Positions 35,219-45,077 of a stretch of 64,000 nucleotides of DNA are shown in pieces. Position numbers and translations under genes: made by a program. Every line of letters begins with the position of its first letter. Within the stretch, counting starts at the first letter, position 1. The notes below the pieces were generated by a model, which worked only from the letters and a program-made list of their open reading frames with translations, ran no database searches and was not told the DNA's origin. This DNA comes from UBA1181 sp045617845. GTDB taxonomy: Bacteria > Bacteroidota > Bacteroidia > Bacteroidales > Paludibacteraceae. Location: contig JAZLJL010000034.1 in the NCBI GenBank assembly GCA_045617845.1, positions 12,587-76,586 of the forward strand, written 5' to 3'.

Positions 35219-37036
35219 TCAATTAATAACCACCCGAAAATGGGCTTGTCCAATGGTAATCAAATAAACGCCACCACGTCCTAACACCAAACATTCATGA
35301 TTTGTGTGCGCATGGATCTGTTTCACCATGCAGCCAACGACGTCATACACCAAGACATCTTTCCCCGCCGCATTCTTCACACATAGGGATTTTCCGTCTC
35401 CACACACCACAACCACATCGTTTTCCACGTATGGGACATTCGTTCCGTCCATCAGAGGAATCATCTCCTCCTCAAAAGACCCGCAACTATCCAGCATGCA
35501 CGTATGGCGCCGGATTCCAGGTTCAGTACTAGTCGCCACCTTCGTCGTGTCCCACGCTCCGAACACATGGGGGCATGGTTTCAATAATAGTTTCTTATTA
35601 TCTTGGAGTCCTTCATTGTCAAAACGGACGGTCGGATTTTCGCCACGGTAATAGGCGTCCTCGCTTTCGTAGATGGAAAGCGCCACGGACACACCCGGCA
35701 GAGACGCCACATCAGATTGTCCGGTCGGAACCGAATGGACGAACGAAAAATCCTTCGTCATCTCATCCCGGAAAGTACCCTTAGGGATAAAGACAGGGGC
35801 ACCCAATGGAGCAAGGACTTCGCCTGCTTCATCCACAAATTCCGCGACCATATACGCATCAAAGAAACAAGGAGCGACCCCCGTGTTCTTAACGGAGAGG
35901 TTCAACGTGTTCGTCGTAGTCTGGGAATCAGAGACCGACAAAAGCTCCGCATCCAAGATTCTGAAATTATAGCCGATCACCTTGGTCATGGAGTCCACAT
36001 GGACCTTATTGTCCTTATAGAACAGATAACCGGCGTCGCTGTCCTGGTCCAGCACATAGTAAGTCAAGTGAGCCACCATGATCGCCTTCTTCCACCGTTC
36101 GAGCGTCCATTTATAATAGTTGCCGGGGATAACGTCGGTATAGGTCAGGAGCGTCGCGTAACCATCATGGTTTTCGCCTATCGTAGGCAAGTTCGCCTCG
36201 TAAGCGGGAATCAGTTCCCTTTCCCTATCGGGGGTGGCGATCAGGCCATCATCACGCTTCGCGATGCCAAGAGAAAGAGCGTGTTTGTAGACTTCGCCGC
36301 GTCCGCTGGAAGGCAAGACGATCCACGTCTTTTTGAAAAGAGAGGCATAATAATCCAACATATCCATCTCCACCGAATCGGAAGGCATTTGGGTACCCGA
36401 AAATCCGGACACATGCCATTCGCCCCAATTGCCGAAAGTACGGATGTCGATGTATTCTATTCGAGGGTCGCCATCGTATTTTTCCGCCATAGCCTTGGCG
36501 AAATCCTTTTGCGCCTGCAGGTAGACGGGATCATCCCAGCGCGGCACCGCGACAGTATAACCCCGATAAGTGGCATAATCCTTTTGCGCCCCATTTTCGT
36601 AGACGAATTTCGGGGTCCAGTCATAATCCTCTTCAATGGTGAAATTGTTTTTCTCACCCTTCGACGACGAGTACGGAAGGACACGTAAAGCGTAACCCAA
36701 GCCATGGGCTTCACATAAATCCAACAGTTTGTCGAGTTCCGTCCAATCATAGACACCCTCTTCAGGATTCAACTTATCCCAACGTTGGTAACCCGAGCCA
36801 TGGGAGACCACATCCCACGCCTTGTTGTTGAGAGAACCGCAGTAAGAATATTCCCATTCGGGCACAAAATTCCACTTACCGGAGACGGGAACCGTAAAGC
36901 CCTTGTGGGGATTGACAAGGATACCATCGAAAGGATTAAGGGGAAAATTGTTTTTCGACATACGGACAGGGGTCGCTTGGGCGAACAGTCCAGCAGCGAC
37001 GCTCAACAAGACAAATATGAAATATAGTTTCCTCAT
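35219..37036 (-). CDS. Secreted DUF4832 glycoside-hydrolase-like protein with T9SS tail
   Basis: The start at 37036 gives the signal peptide MRKLYFIFVLLSVAAGLFAQ and a 605-residue product. The N-terminal two thirds look like a TIM-barrel glycosidase relative of the DUF4874/DUF4832 type, related to GH42-like enzymes: NPHKGF, PEEGVYDWTELDKLLD, and RIEYIDIRTFGNWGEWH, whose glutamate may be catalytic. A beta-sandwich (about 365-480) follows, then a cysteine-paired repeat (CPHVFGAWDTT to CMLDSCG) like those in the giant protease, and a type A T9SS-like tail (VLVYDVVGCMVKQI to HFRVVIN). Sugar specificity cannot be told. Confidence 0.78.
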   Translation of the reverse strand: MRKLYFIFVLLSVAAGLFAQATPVRMSKNNFPLNPFDGILVNPHKGFTVPVSGKWNFVPEWEYSYCGSLNNKAWDVVSHGSGYQRWDKLNPEEGVYDWTELDKLLDLCEAHGLGYALRVLPYSSSKGEKNNFTIEEDYDWTPKFVYENGAQKDYATYRGYTVAVPRWDDPVYLQAQKDFAKAMAEKYDGDPRIEYIDIRTFGNWGEWHVSGFSGTQMPSDSVEMDMLDYYASLFKKTWIVLPSSGRGEVYKHALSLGIAKRDDGLIATPDRERELIPAYEANLPTIGENHDGYATLLTYTDVIPGNYYKWTLERWKKAIMVAHLTYYVLDQDSDAGYLFYKDNKVHVDSMTKVIGYNFRILDAELLSVSDSQTTTNTLNLSVKNTGVAPCFFDAYMVAEFVDEAGEVLAPLGAPVFIPKGTFRDEMTKDFSFVHSVPTGQSDVASLPGVSVALSIYESEDAYYRGENPTVRFDNEGLQDNKKLLLKPCPHVFGAWDTTKVATSTEPGIRRHTCMLDSCGSFEEEMIPLMDGTNVPYVENDVVVVCGDGKSLCVKNAAGKDVLVYDVVGCMVKQIHAHTNHECLVLGRGGVYLITIGQAHFRVVIN

Positions 37037-37100
37037 ACGAACAAAATAATCACAAAGGGGAAGAGAAGAAGAGGAGATGCGGAGATTTCCACAACGCACA

Positions 37101-38063
37101 TCAATCCTGGTCCTTGCGCAAGCCCCTACGGTGTTTACTCAACTGATAAGAGTTGACGAGATTTTGCCAAAGCACATAAGTAGCCGGTGCAATCGCCACA
37201 ACAGGAGAGAAGAAGGTCTGCGCCATCCAAATCGCCAGGATAGTGTTCTTTTGGCCATAGGCCTGACCGCTGGCGACCTTATTATGGTAGAGTTTTCCGA
37301 GCTTACGGCCGATGGTGAATTGGGACAAGCAACAGAGCAGTGAGACCAGCGCCATATTGAAGGCCTGCGGACGTTCGCTAGGGTCCATTCCCAACAAATC
37401 ATGCGTTGTACGCGACATCAGGAGTACCAATGCGATGGTCCAGAGCCAGAAAGAGATTCCTTGCTTCTCGCGCAAAAAAGAATACACCGGTTTAACGAAA
37501 CGTTTCAGGAACAAAGCGCAAAGGAACGGACCGAAGATAAGAGGGAAAGCCTTCATACAGATTGTACCGAAAGCCTCGAAAAATGTAAGGTCCCCCGCAC
37601 CCGCTCCGTGCGCCCCGATAAGGGAGAAATAAAACGGTGCGAAGAAAGCCACGAGAAGATTACTGCTGATGCTATACGTGATGAGTCCCGACACGGTACC
37701 ACCCAACAAACCAGTGATGACAGGCGCCGAAGTGGCGGTTGGCGCCAAAAGGCATATCAATCCTCCCTCCGCCACCCTCAAGTCTAATTTGAAGGTCAAC
37801 AAATAGAAAAGGATACAACCGACGAATTGGATAAGAAGGAGATAGAGATGCCAACGCTTCCACCAGAATTGTCTAAAATTCACCTTGCAATAAACAATCA
37901 GCAACATCACGAAAAGCATATATTTCGTAATGAAAGTGATATCCTTCAGCGGTTCGTCCATGAAATACTTCGTGACGAAAGAGACATCCACGAACACCCA
38001 ATGGAAGACGATTCCGATCATCATTGAGATGAACAAGGCGTATGTTTTCAAAAAGTTGATCAT
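37101..38063 (-). CDS. BASS (bile acid:sodium symporter-like) family transporter
   Basis: A 320-residue membrane protein with about nine or ten helices. The helix pair around LICLLAPTATSAPVITGLLGG is typical of the bile acid/sodium symporter superfamily core, with a second inverted half later (LAIWMAQTFFSPVVAIAPATYV). Members move organic anions such as bile acids, pantoate or other carboxylates. Nothing in the context fixes the substrate. It lies 65 bases upstream of the DUF4832 gene, on the same strand. Confidence 0.75.
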   Translation of the reverse strand: MINFLKTYALFISMMIGIVFHWVFVDVSFVTKYFMDEPLKDITFITKYMLFVMLLIVYCKVNFRQFWWKRWHLYLLLIQFVGCILFYLLTFKLDLRVAEGGLICLLAPTATSAPVITGLLGGTVSGLITYSISSNLLVAFFAPFYFSLIGAHGAGAGDLTFFEAFGTICMKAFPLIFGPFLCALFLKRFVKPVYSFLREKQGISFWLWTIALVLLMSRTTHDLLGMDPSERPQAFNMALVSLLCCLSQFTIGRKLGKLYHNKVASGQAYGQKNTILAIWMAQTFFSPVVAIAPATYVLWQNLVNSYQLSKHRRGLRKDQD

Positions 38064-38074
38064 CTTGTGGCACT

Positions 38075-38109
38075 AAAAAGAGCGTGCATATCCGAGAGGA
38101 CACGCACGC
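38075..38109 (-). terminator. Terminator of hisS
   Basis: GCGTGC and GCACGC arms (38082-38087, 38104-38109) enclose 16 bases and are followed on the minus strand by TCTTTTTAG. Confidence 0.72.
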
Positions 38110-38133
38110 GGTATAACATTCGGAGCAAAGGAT

Positions 38134-39501
38134 TTATTTTCCGCCCAATGAAAGGATAGCCTCCTCCACGCTGACGAGTTTTTGCTCGCCCGTGGCCATA
38201 TCCTTGAGCATAATTTTCCGTTCCTTCATCTCGGTGTCGCCGATAATAGCTACGAACGGGATTCCCTTGCCATCGGCATACCCCATCTGTTTCTTCATTT
38301 TCGCAGGTTCAGGGAACACCTCAGCGGCGATGCCGGCGGCGCGCACTTGTTTCAAGCACTGCATAGCATATTTCAGTTCCTCCTCACCGAAAGTGACGAA
38401 GATAAGTTTCGTGGATTGAAGCATTTCCGCAGGGTAGAGATCCAATTGGTTCAACACGTCATAGATGCGGTCAGCGCCAAAGGAGATTCCGACACCGGAA
38501 ACGCCCTCCATACCGAAGACGCCAGTCAAGTTATCGTAACGTCCACCACCGGTGATACTACCGATCTGCACGTCCTTCGCCTTCACCTCGAAGATGGCGC
38601 CCGTGTAGTAGTTCAAGCCTCTGGCGAGTGTCAAGTCCAACTCGACCTCCGTCTGCACGCCAAGGATACGCACGTAATCAAGGATGGTGGATACCTCCTC
38701 CACGCCTTTAAGTCCGACCTCAGAAGAGGCGAGCACCTCACGGATAGTCTGGAGTTTCTCCTCGTTAGATCCCTGCAACAAAATGATAGGCTGCAGTTTG
38801 GCGATAGACTCCTCAGGTATTCCCTTAGAAGCCAATTCAGCGTTCACGTTCTCCAAACCGATCTTATCCAATTTATCGATCGCCACGGTAATGTCGACAA
38901 TCTTGTCAGCCTGTCCGATCACTTCCGCGATACCCGTCAAAATCTTTCTGTTATTGATTTTGATGCACACATTCACCTTCAGACGACGATAGACCTCGTC
39001 CACGATCTGCATCAGTTCCACCTCATTCATCAAAGAATCGCTACCGACCACGTCCACATCACACTGATAGAACTCGCGGTATCTACCCTTCTGCGGCTTG
39101 TCGGCGCGCCATACAGGTTGGATCTGGAAACGTTTGAACGGGAAACTCAGTTTATCCCTGTTCATCACCACAAAGCGGGCGAAAGGGACCGTCAGGTCAT
39201 AACGCAACCCCTTCTCCGAGATTTTCTTGATCAGTTTCACGGAATTACGCTCTTCCAACTCGGATTGCTCCACATCAGAGAGGAAATCACCGGAATTAAG
39301 CACCTTAAAGAGAAGTTTATCGCCCTCATCACCGTACTTTCCCATCAAAGTGGAGAGATTCTCCATGGCAGGAGTCTCGATTTGTTGGAAACCGTAAAGC
39401 CTAAAAACTTCCTTGATGGTATTGAAAATATAATTGCGACGCGCCATTTCTATAGGTGCGAAGTCTCTGGTACCCTTAGGTATGGATGGTTTTTGTGCCA
39501 T
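38134..39501 (-). CDS. hisS: Histidyl-tRNA synthetase
   Basis: HisS charges tRNA-His. The 455-residue protein has the class II motif 1 region (KPSIPKGTRDFAPIEMARR), motif 2 (PVWRADKPQKGRYREFYQCDVD), the histidine-A block ARGLNYYTGAIFEV, motif 3 (GVGISFGADRIYDVL) and a C-terminal anticodon-binding domain (about 360-455). It is a single-gene unit with its own terminator. Confidence 0.97.
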   Translation of the reverse strand: MAQKPSIPKGTRDFAPIEMARRNYIFNTIKEVFRLYGFQQIETPAMENLSTLMGKYGDEGDKLLFKVLNSGDFLSDVEQSELEERNSVKLIKKISEKGLRYDLTVPFARFVVMNRDKLSFPFKRFQIQPVWRADKPQKGRYREFYQCDVDVVGSDSLMNEVELMQIVDEVYRRLKVNVCIKINNRKILTGIAEVIGQADKIVDITVAIDKLDKIGLENVNAELASKGIPEESIAKLQPIILLQGSNEEKLQTIREVLASSEVGLKGVEEVSTILDYVRILGVQTEVELDLTLARGLNYYTGAIFEVKAKDVQIGSITGGGRYDNLTGVFGMEGVSGVGISFGADRIYDVLNQLDLYPAEMLQSTKLIFVTFGEEELKYAMQCLKQVRAAGIAAEVFPEPAKMKKQMGYADGKGIPFVAIIGDTEMKERKIMLKDMATGEQKLVSVEEAILSLGGK

Positions 39502-39860
39502 AACGCTATCTGTTACTAAATTTTGAGCGCGAAGTTAGCAAATTTATTCCTTTATATGAGAGAAAAAAGGTCATTAATAAATTTGAATCAGACAGATAGG
39601 TTGTTCCCCGTTCGAAGCGACAATTAACCGACTATATATCAACACGATAACCAAACAGTATCAATTAGGGAATCTATAAAAGGAATTGTCTGCCCATCCT
39701 TCAAACGGAAGGAAGAAAATATCCGGCAAGGAAAGAGAAACATATTATCCGCCAAAAACAAAAACAGAAAAAATAGCAACCGTTTTCTAAAAAAAGCATT
39801 ATATTAGCGGATGTTATTTACACTCAATTAATCTTTTAATCTTAAAATATATAATGGTAT
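39502..39860. other. Intergenic stretch with divergent promoters expected
   Basis: This AT-rich gap separates divergent genes. On the minus strand TAACTTCG lies near the hisS start, and on the plus strand TATATTAG lies about 50 bases before the DUF4197 gene; each is a one- or two-base variant of TAnnTTTG. No coding frame or stable structure was seen. Confidence 0.4.
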
Positions 39861-40748
39861 ATGGGTAGCTTATTAAACGATGTATTCTCAACGATATCCA
39901 ATGTAGCCAAAAGCAAAGCGGCGAAGGACATCATCAATTCCCTAGGCAACGGAACAGCGAAAGACGTGATCAACGCCATCAACGGAGGAGGTCAATTAGA
40001 CATAGCGGCCGGTTTGAAGGCGGCACTGAAAGTCGGCATCGAGGCAGCGGCGGAAAACCTTGGAAAGAAGGACGGATTCTTAGCGGACGCCGCAGTAAAG
40101 ATCGGCATACCGGAAGAGGCACTCACCGTATTCAACGCAGTGCAATCCCTTTCACAGAACCAGACATTCAACTCCCTTTTGAGCGCTACTGGCGCATCTA
40201 TTCCTAGTTCGGACACGATCGTCACCCTATTCAACAGGGCAGCGGAAGATGCGGCGCCAAAGTCAGTGGACATCTTCGCCGACGCCATCACAGGGATGGG
40301 CATAGGAGACGCAAAGAACATCCTGTTCGGCGCAGACAACGCAGCCACCGCCTACTTGAAAGATAACACGTTCACGCAACTACAGAACGCATTCATACCA
40401 TCCATCACGAATTCACTCGGAGCGGTGAAAATCGCCAACACCACGCCACTTGCGGCTTGGGACACATTCGCCACATACAACAACAAATTGGTGGAGATGA
40501 TGGACAGCAAAGCGGTGAAGTCCGCGCTAGAATTAGCGAGAATGACAGGACTTCTCAAAGACGAGTACTTCGAGAAGCTAGGGTACATCAAGCCAGTCAC
40601 CACAAACCTTTCCGACTACATCACAGGCAAAGCGCTCAACGGTTTGTTCCTGAAAGTGTCCGAGAAGGAATACGATATCCGCCACAACGCAAGCGCGCGT
40701 GTCAGCGACGTATTGAAGAATGTGTTCGGACAGTTGGACGGCAAATAA
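39861..40748 (+). CDS. DUF4197 protein
   Basis: This 295-residue helical protein matches DUF4197, a family of unknown function: GLKAALKVGIEAAAENLGKKDGFL, IPEEALTVFNAVQSL, and the core around FADAITGMGIGDAKNILFG. Typical members carry a signal peptide or lipobox and sit in the periplasm. None is evident here; the N-terminus is an amphipathic Ser/Lys-rich helix, so this copy may be cytoplasmic. It is a single-gene unit with a clear terminator. Confidence 0.83.
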   Translation: MGSLLNDVFSTISNVAKSKAAKDIINSLGNGTAKDVINAINGGGQLDIAAGLKAALKVGIEAAAENLGKKDGFLADAAVKIGIPEEALTVFNAVQSLSQNQTFNSLLSATGASIPSSDTIVTLFNRAAEDAAPKSVDIFADAITGMGIGDAKNILFGADNAATAYLKDNTFTQLQNAFIPSITNSLGAVKIANTTPLAAWDTFATYNNKLVEMMDSKAVKSALELARMTGLLKDEYFEKLGYIKPVTTNLSDYITGKALNGLFLKVSEKEYDIRHNASARVSDVLKNVFGQLDGK

Positions 40749-40775
40749 CAGGCGGCAATATCCGCATAAAAAGCG

Positions 40776-40808
40776 AAAGGAGACCAATCAAAGTCTCCTT
40801 TTGTTTTT
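40776..40808 (+). terminator. Terminator of the DUF4197 gene
   Basis: AAAGGAGAC and GTCTCCTTT arms with an eight-base loop are followed by TGTTTTTAT. Flanking A-rich bases may let it work for the convergent acyltransferase gene too. Confidence 0.88.
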
Positions 40809-40851
40809 ATCATCATGTTCCATTCCCTTTAAAAACGGAGGAACCAGCATA

Positions 40852-41802
40852 TCAGTTCGAATAGGATGGAATTCTAATCAAATCCTTTTGTGCGACAAAA
40901 TGAGGCAATAAACGTTTGATAGGGGCAATCACCAAGGCAGAAAGGCCCAACGTCAACACAAAATGAAGGAGGGCAAGCAAACTAGGGTCAAAATCCAGAC
41001 GGGACATCAGCACGTTTGTCATGCGGACAATCGGATAATGGGAAATCAAAACGATCAAACTGCATCTCCCCACATAAGAGACGAAAGGGATCACCCGCAA
41101 GTGGTTAGATATGGAAAGGATCGCCAGAGTGCCGCTCATTCCGCATAGATACAACGCCAAGATATTCATATGGAAATCATTGTTCAAGTAATAGCAAACT
41201 CCGCTAAATAAAGTGGTCAGAGCCAATGCCGCGACACAAAGCGCAACCGTATTCACAACAGAAGGCTCGTCGGTCAAGAAATTGGTTTTCTGGCGAAGGA
41301 AATAACCGAAGACAAAGAAAGGGAGACAACTAAAAGCGGTACCGACACGGAAAGGCAAAGCGCCCGCGAACGAGAAAACGACGCCTAAGACAAGCGATAT
41401 GGCCATCAAAGCGAAATCATTCTTCACAGACAACCTCAACGCACAAAAGATCACATTCATTTCGAACAGACAGAGGAGAAACCACAGAGGAACATTCCAA
41501 TTCCTCAAGGCATCGCCGATATGAGGCGCACAATAGGTCCCTATAAACACGAAAAGGGAATTGAAGAACAAAAAAGGAATAAGAATCTTATTCATTTTAT
41601 GAAGAACAAAATCCACAAACCCAGAATAGGTCTTGAAAAAGAGTCCAGACAAAATAAAATACAAAGGCATACGCACTGACTCCAATTGCAACTGTAACGG
41701 ATAATTGATATGATAACAATCATCCAAGACATGAGTCATAACCACCAAAATAATACAAAAGCCTTTCGCCGTATCGATAAACTCGATTCTCTTCTTTCCC
41801 AT
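40852..41802 (-). CDS. Acyltransferase family 3 membrane protein
   Basis: The start at 41802 (MGKKRIEFIDTAKGFCIILVVMTHV) matches the usual opening of acyltransferase-3/OafA-type proteins; the frame upstream lacks such features. The 316-residue product has about ten helices, the family histidine in VMTHV and the R-M-P-L-Y-F-I-L-S-G-L-F-F block in helix 2. These enzymes transfer acetyl or other acyl groups to sugars of surface polysaccharides or peptidoglycan. No polysaccharide cluster surrounds it. Confidence 0.85.
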   Translation of the reverse strand: MGKKRIEFIDTAKGFCIILVVMTHVLDDCYHINYPLQLQLESVRMPLYFILSGLFFKTYSGFVDFVLHKMNKILIPFLFFNSLFVFIGTYCAPHIGDALRNWNVPLWFLLCLFEMNVIFCALRLSVKNDFALMAISLVLGVVFSFAGALPFRVGTAFSCLPFFVFGYFLRQKTNFLTDEPSVVNTVALCVAALALTTLFSGVCYYLNNDFHMNILALYLCGMSGTLAILSISNHLRVIPFVSYVGRCSLIVLISHYPIVRMTNVLMSRLDFDPSLLALLHFVLTLGLSALVIAPIKRLLPHFVAQKDLIRIPSYSN

Positions 41803-42022
41803 CCTTAAAAATAATACACAAAAACAATAGGAACCATAGTCACATGGAACTCTCAAAGCGCCGCGAAGGTACAAAAAAATATAATAACAAAAAGAATAAA
41901 TATTTAAATCAATTCCGCACGTCCAAACGCTACACATATGATTTTCGTCAATTCGAAGAGGAACGTCCAAGAAGGATTTTATTTCATGTGACAAGAGAAG
42001 ATGGTGAATCTAAACATTTTTG

Positions 42023-42030
42023 TACTTTTG
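42023..42030 (+). promoter_or_regulatory. -7 promoter box placed just before the fold-back element
   Basis: TACTTTTG matches TAnnTTTG exactly. The expected transcription start falls at about 42037, at the left edge of the fold-back element, so the downstream gene's transcript would begin with that hairpin. Confidence 0.5.
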
Positions 42031-42037
42031 TGGCTAA

Positions 42038-42212
42038 GAAGCTGTTTAAATTTTTTTATTGGAGATTTTCATGAGAGACTTTTTAGGATATTTTGATTAT
42101 TTCCGATAGGAGCAATGGGGTTCCATTGTGACTGAGGAAATGATTAAAATAGACAAAAAGTATCCATAAAAAGCCCAATAAGAAACTTTTTCGTAAATTT
42201 TTAAACAGCTTC
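42038..42212. mobile_element. MITE-like fold-back element, 175 bases
   Basis: The ends are inverted repeats: GAAGCTGTTTAAA on the left and TTTAAACAGCTTC on the right, flanked by TAA on both sides (42035-42037 and 42213-42215), a possible target duplication. The similarity runs inward for most of the length: TTATTGG, ATTTC and CAATGG blocks on the left half reappear in order in the reverse complement of the right half. So the whole element is an imperfect palindrome. It has no coding capacity. These are the hallmarks of a miniature inverted-repeat transposable element moved by a transposase encoded elsewhere. Confidence 0.7.
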
Positions 42213-42240
42213 TAAATATCACATAGTAAAAAAAACGAAT

Positions 42241-44811
42241 ATGAGAGAGAACATATTATCATTGCTTTTGTTAGTCGCATCCATTGGCTGGACGTCAGCC
42301 CAAAACTACCTTTCATTCACCGCGGAAGAAGCGGGAGCGACCATCGGCATAGAGAACATTGGCGACACGAAACCCGACATAGAATACTCCACAGACAAAT
42401 CCAAATGGAAGAAGTTGACAGGAGACAAACCTTACACATTCAAGGGCAGCAGAGAAAAAATATACGTTAGGGGCAACAACAACGCAGGATTTTCCCAAGC
42501 GGACGGGAAAGCCTACACACGATTTGTCATGACGGGATCAATCTCAGCGGCAGGAAATGTAATGAGTTTATTGTCAAACGATTTAAGCGAGACCAACATT
42601 CCATGCGATTATTGTTTCAACCGTCTCTTCATGGGATGCGGAAGCCTCAGCCATGCGCCGGAACTACCAGCCACCCAATTGACGAAAGGTTGTTACTCCG
42701 AGATGTTCAAAGGCTGTGAGAAACTCACCCAACCAGTCAACCTTCCGGCGACCGAATTGTCCGAGAATTGCTACTACGGCATGTTCCACGGATGCGTCAA
42801 TCTCTTGCAGGCTCCACAACTTCCCGCGAAGAAGGCGGAGAAGTCCTGTTACGAGAACATGTTCTACGGATGCGTCAGCCTCACAAAAGCGCCCAATCTG
42901 CCTGCCACACAATTGGCGGAGAACTGTTATGCGTTGATGTTCAGGAAATGCGGCAACCTCGTCCAAGCACCCGAATTGCCCGCCAAAGAGTTGGCACCCC
43001 AATGTTATTCAAGGATGTTCGACCAATGCGGTAAAATCAACCTCATCAAAGTCCAATTCACAGAATGGGGCGACGGGGGCGTAGACGGCAAAAGGACCAC
43101 CGTATGGCTCCAAGACGTGGCAAAGGAAGGCACGTTCATCAGTCCGAGCAAGCTCATGGCGAAATTCGGGACAAGCGCCATACCGGAAGGTTGGGAAGTG
43201 ATCCATGAAGACCAACAAAAGGCCGCGCACGACTTCCTATGCTTCACGACAACCAAGGCGGACGCCTTCATCGGAATGAGCAGTTTCGGGGGAAGCGAAC
43301 CCAACATACAGTTCTCGACGGACGGAGAGACATGGAAGGACGTGAAAATGGGCGACACGATCCCGATGAATTTCATCGGGGACAAAATATACTTCAAAGG
43401 GAACAACCCCAAAGGATTCAACCAGACGAACAACAACCAAGACGTCAGATTCTTCATGGAAGGAGCCATCAAGGCGAGCGGAAACGTCATGAGCCTCATC
43501 AACGGGAAGGGAGACATCCAACACATACCCGCAGGCGTCGGTTGCTTCGCATCCCTATTCAAGAACTGCGACGCGCTCATCCAAGCGCCGGAATTGCCAG
43601 CCACCACCCTAGGAGAAGCTTGTTACCAAGAGATGTTCTATGGATGCGGCAACCTCACAAGCGCACCCAAACTGCCAGCCACGAAGATGAAAGCTGACTG
43701 CTACGACGGCATGTTCTCCAACTGCAAGAAACTGACAGAAGCGCCGGAATTGCCAGCCACAGAACTGGCTAGGAACTGCTACAACAAAATGTTCTCCAAC
43801 TGCAAGGCGCTCATCCAAGCCCCCATGCTAAAGGCAACCGTATTGGAGGAAGGATGTTACCAATACATGTTCTGCAACTGCGACAACGAGAAATTCCAAG
43901 CGCCGAAACTTCCTGCGAAACGCACCGCACCGATGTGCTACCAATTCATGTTCGCCGGTTGCACCAACTTGAAGCAGGCGCCACAACTTCCAGCGGACTC
44001 ACTGGCAAAAGCATGCTACGAAGGCATGTTCCAAAACTGCGGAAAGATGTCCACCGCCCCTGAGTTACCCGCCATGGACCTAGCAAAAGAATGCTACTAC
44101 GCCATGTTCGTCAACTGTAAAGCGCTCACACGAGCTCCCAAACTGAACGCGACCGTCATGGCGAAACGCTGTTACGCGTCGATGTTCGAAGACTGCGCCA
44201 ACTTGACCGACGCCGGATCGCTTCCGTCCACCAAATTAGCGGAGTCTTGCTACGAACTAATGTTCAAAGGCTGCAAGAAACTCACGTCTGCACCCGAACT
44301 ACCAGCCGACACGCTTGCGGACGGATGCTACCAATCCATGTTCGCCGAGTGCCAAGCGCTTTCCAAGACGCCAAGCCTACCAGCCACCAAACTAAGCGAT
44401 TTCTGCTACAAGAACATGTTCAAAAGTTGCGTCAACCTCAGCCAAGCATGCGATCTTCCCGCACAGACACTCGCCATCAGCTGCTACGAATCAATGTTCG
44501 CCAACTGCGGGAAACTCACGAAAGCCCCTACCCTTTCCGGCACGACACTCAAAGAGAACTGCTACAAGGATATGTTCTTCCATTGCGGCAGCCTCAACTA
44601 CATAAAAATCAGTTCCAAGACTTGGAGCGACAAAAAGGGAGGAAAGACCTTCATGAACAACTGGGTCGAAGGCGTCGCCAAACAAGGCACCTTCGTTTGC
44701 CCGACACAAACAATCAAAGAGTACTCAGTAAACAGAGTGCCGAAAGGTTGGAAAGTACAAATGGAAGGAACCACCAAGTCGAACAACGTGAAGACAAACA
44801 AGAAAAAATAA
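42241..44811 (+). CDS. Secreted protein with 26-residue CYxxMF repeats (BspA-like)
   Basis: The 856-residue protein has a signal peptide (MRENILSLLLLVASIGWTSA). It holds two head domains of about 90 residues (LSFTAEEAGATI and FLCFTTTKADAFIG), each followed by an array of 26-residue repeats of the form APxLPATxLxxxCYxxMFxxCxxL: five after the first head and 13 after the second, each array preceded by a CFxxLF variant. The repeats are solenoid-like, as in many Bacteroidota surface proteins, and have two cysteines each. Each array closes with a W...W...GTFxxP capping segment. No clear T9SS tail is seen; the C-terminus is basic. A binding or adhesion role is inferred. The fold-back element lies 29 bases upstream. 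Confidence 0.82.
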   Translation: MRENILSLLLLVASIGWTSAQNYLSFTAEEAGATIGIENIGDTKPDIEYSTDKSKWKKLTGDKPYTFKGSREKIYVRGNNNAGFSQADGKAYTRFVMTGSISAAGNVMSLLSNDLSETNIPCDYCFNRLFMGCGSLSHAPELPATQLTKGCYSEMFKGCEKLTQPVNLPATELSENCYYGMFHGCVNLLQAPQLPAKKAEKSCYENMFYGCVSLTKAPNLPATQLAENCYALMFRKCGNLVQAPELPAKELAPQCYSRMFDQCGKINLIKVQFTEWGDGGVDGKRTTVWLQDVAKEGTFISPSKLMAKFGTSAIPEGWEVIHEDQQKAAHDFLCFTTTKADAFIGMSSFGGSEPNIQFSTDGETWKDVKMGDTIPMNFIGDKIYFKGNNPKGFNQTNNNQDVRFFMEGAIKASGNVMSLINGKGDIQHIPAGVGCFASLFKNCDALIQAPELPATTLGEACYQEMFYGCGNLTSAPKLPATKMKADCYDGMFSNCKKLTEAPELPATELARNCYNKMFSNCKALIQAPMLKATVLEEGCYQYMFCNCDNEKFQAPKLPAKRTAPMCYQFMFAGCTNLKQAPQLPADSLAKACYEGMFQNCGKMSTAPELPAMDLAKECYYAMFVNCKALTRAPKLNATVMAKRCYASMFEDCANLTDAGSLPSTKLAESCYELMFKGCKKLTSAPELPADTLADGCYQSMFAECQALSKTPSLPATKLSDFCYKNMFKSCVNLSQACDLPAQTLAISCYESMFANCGKLTKAPTLSGTTLKENCYKDMFFHCGSLNYIKISSKTWSDKKGGKTFMNNWVEGVAKQGTFVCPTQTIKEYSVNRVPKGWKVQMEGTTKSNNVKTNKKK

Positions 44812-44979
44812 AAGAGGAATACTTTCGATTGAAAAAAGTCAAAATAGGACATCTCGCCGGACATTTCGTTGACATTAGCCCTAAAAAAAATATCAAGCGA
44901 GGCTAAAGAACACGGGAAATATTTATTAGTCCCTAAATACATTTTATAAAAAAAAGAACGAAGACATAAAAAAAAGAAG

Positions 44980-44987
44980 TAATTTTG
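44980..44987 (+). promoter_or_regulatory. -7 promoter box for the giant repeat protein operon
   Basis: TAATTTTG matches TAnnTTTG exactly, 90 bases before the ATG. The rest of the 44812-45077 gap shows nothing else. Confidence 0.5.
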
Positions 44988-45077
44988 CGCCGAATTTAAA
45001 CGAGGGGATGGAATTTTTCCACAAAAAAGATTCCGATTTGATATGTCATTGGTGATAAAAGCACTTATTTTGTACAA

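Noticed and set aside
38182..39519. A 445-codon open frame on the plus strand
   Set aside because: It is antisense to hisS and arises from codon bias; the histidyl-tRNA synthetase motifs settle the strand.
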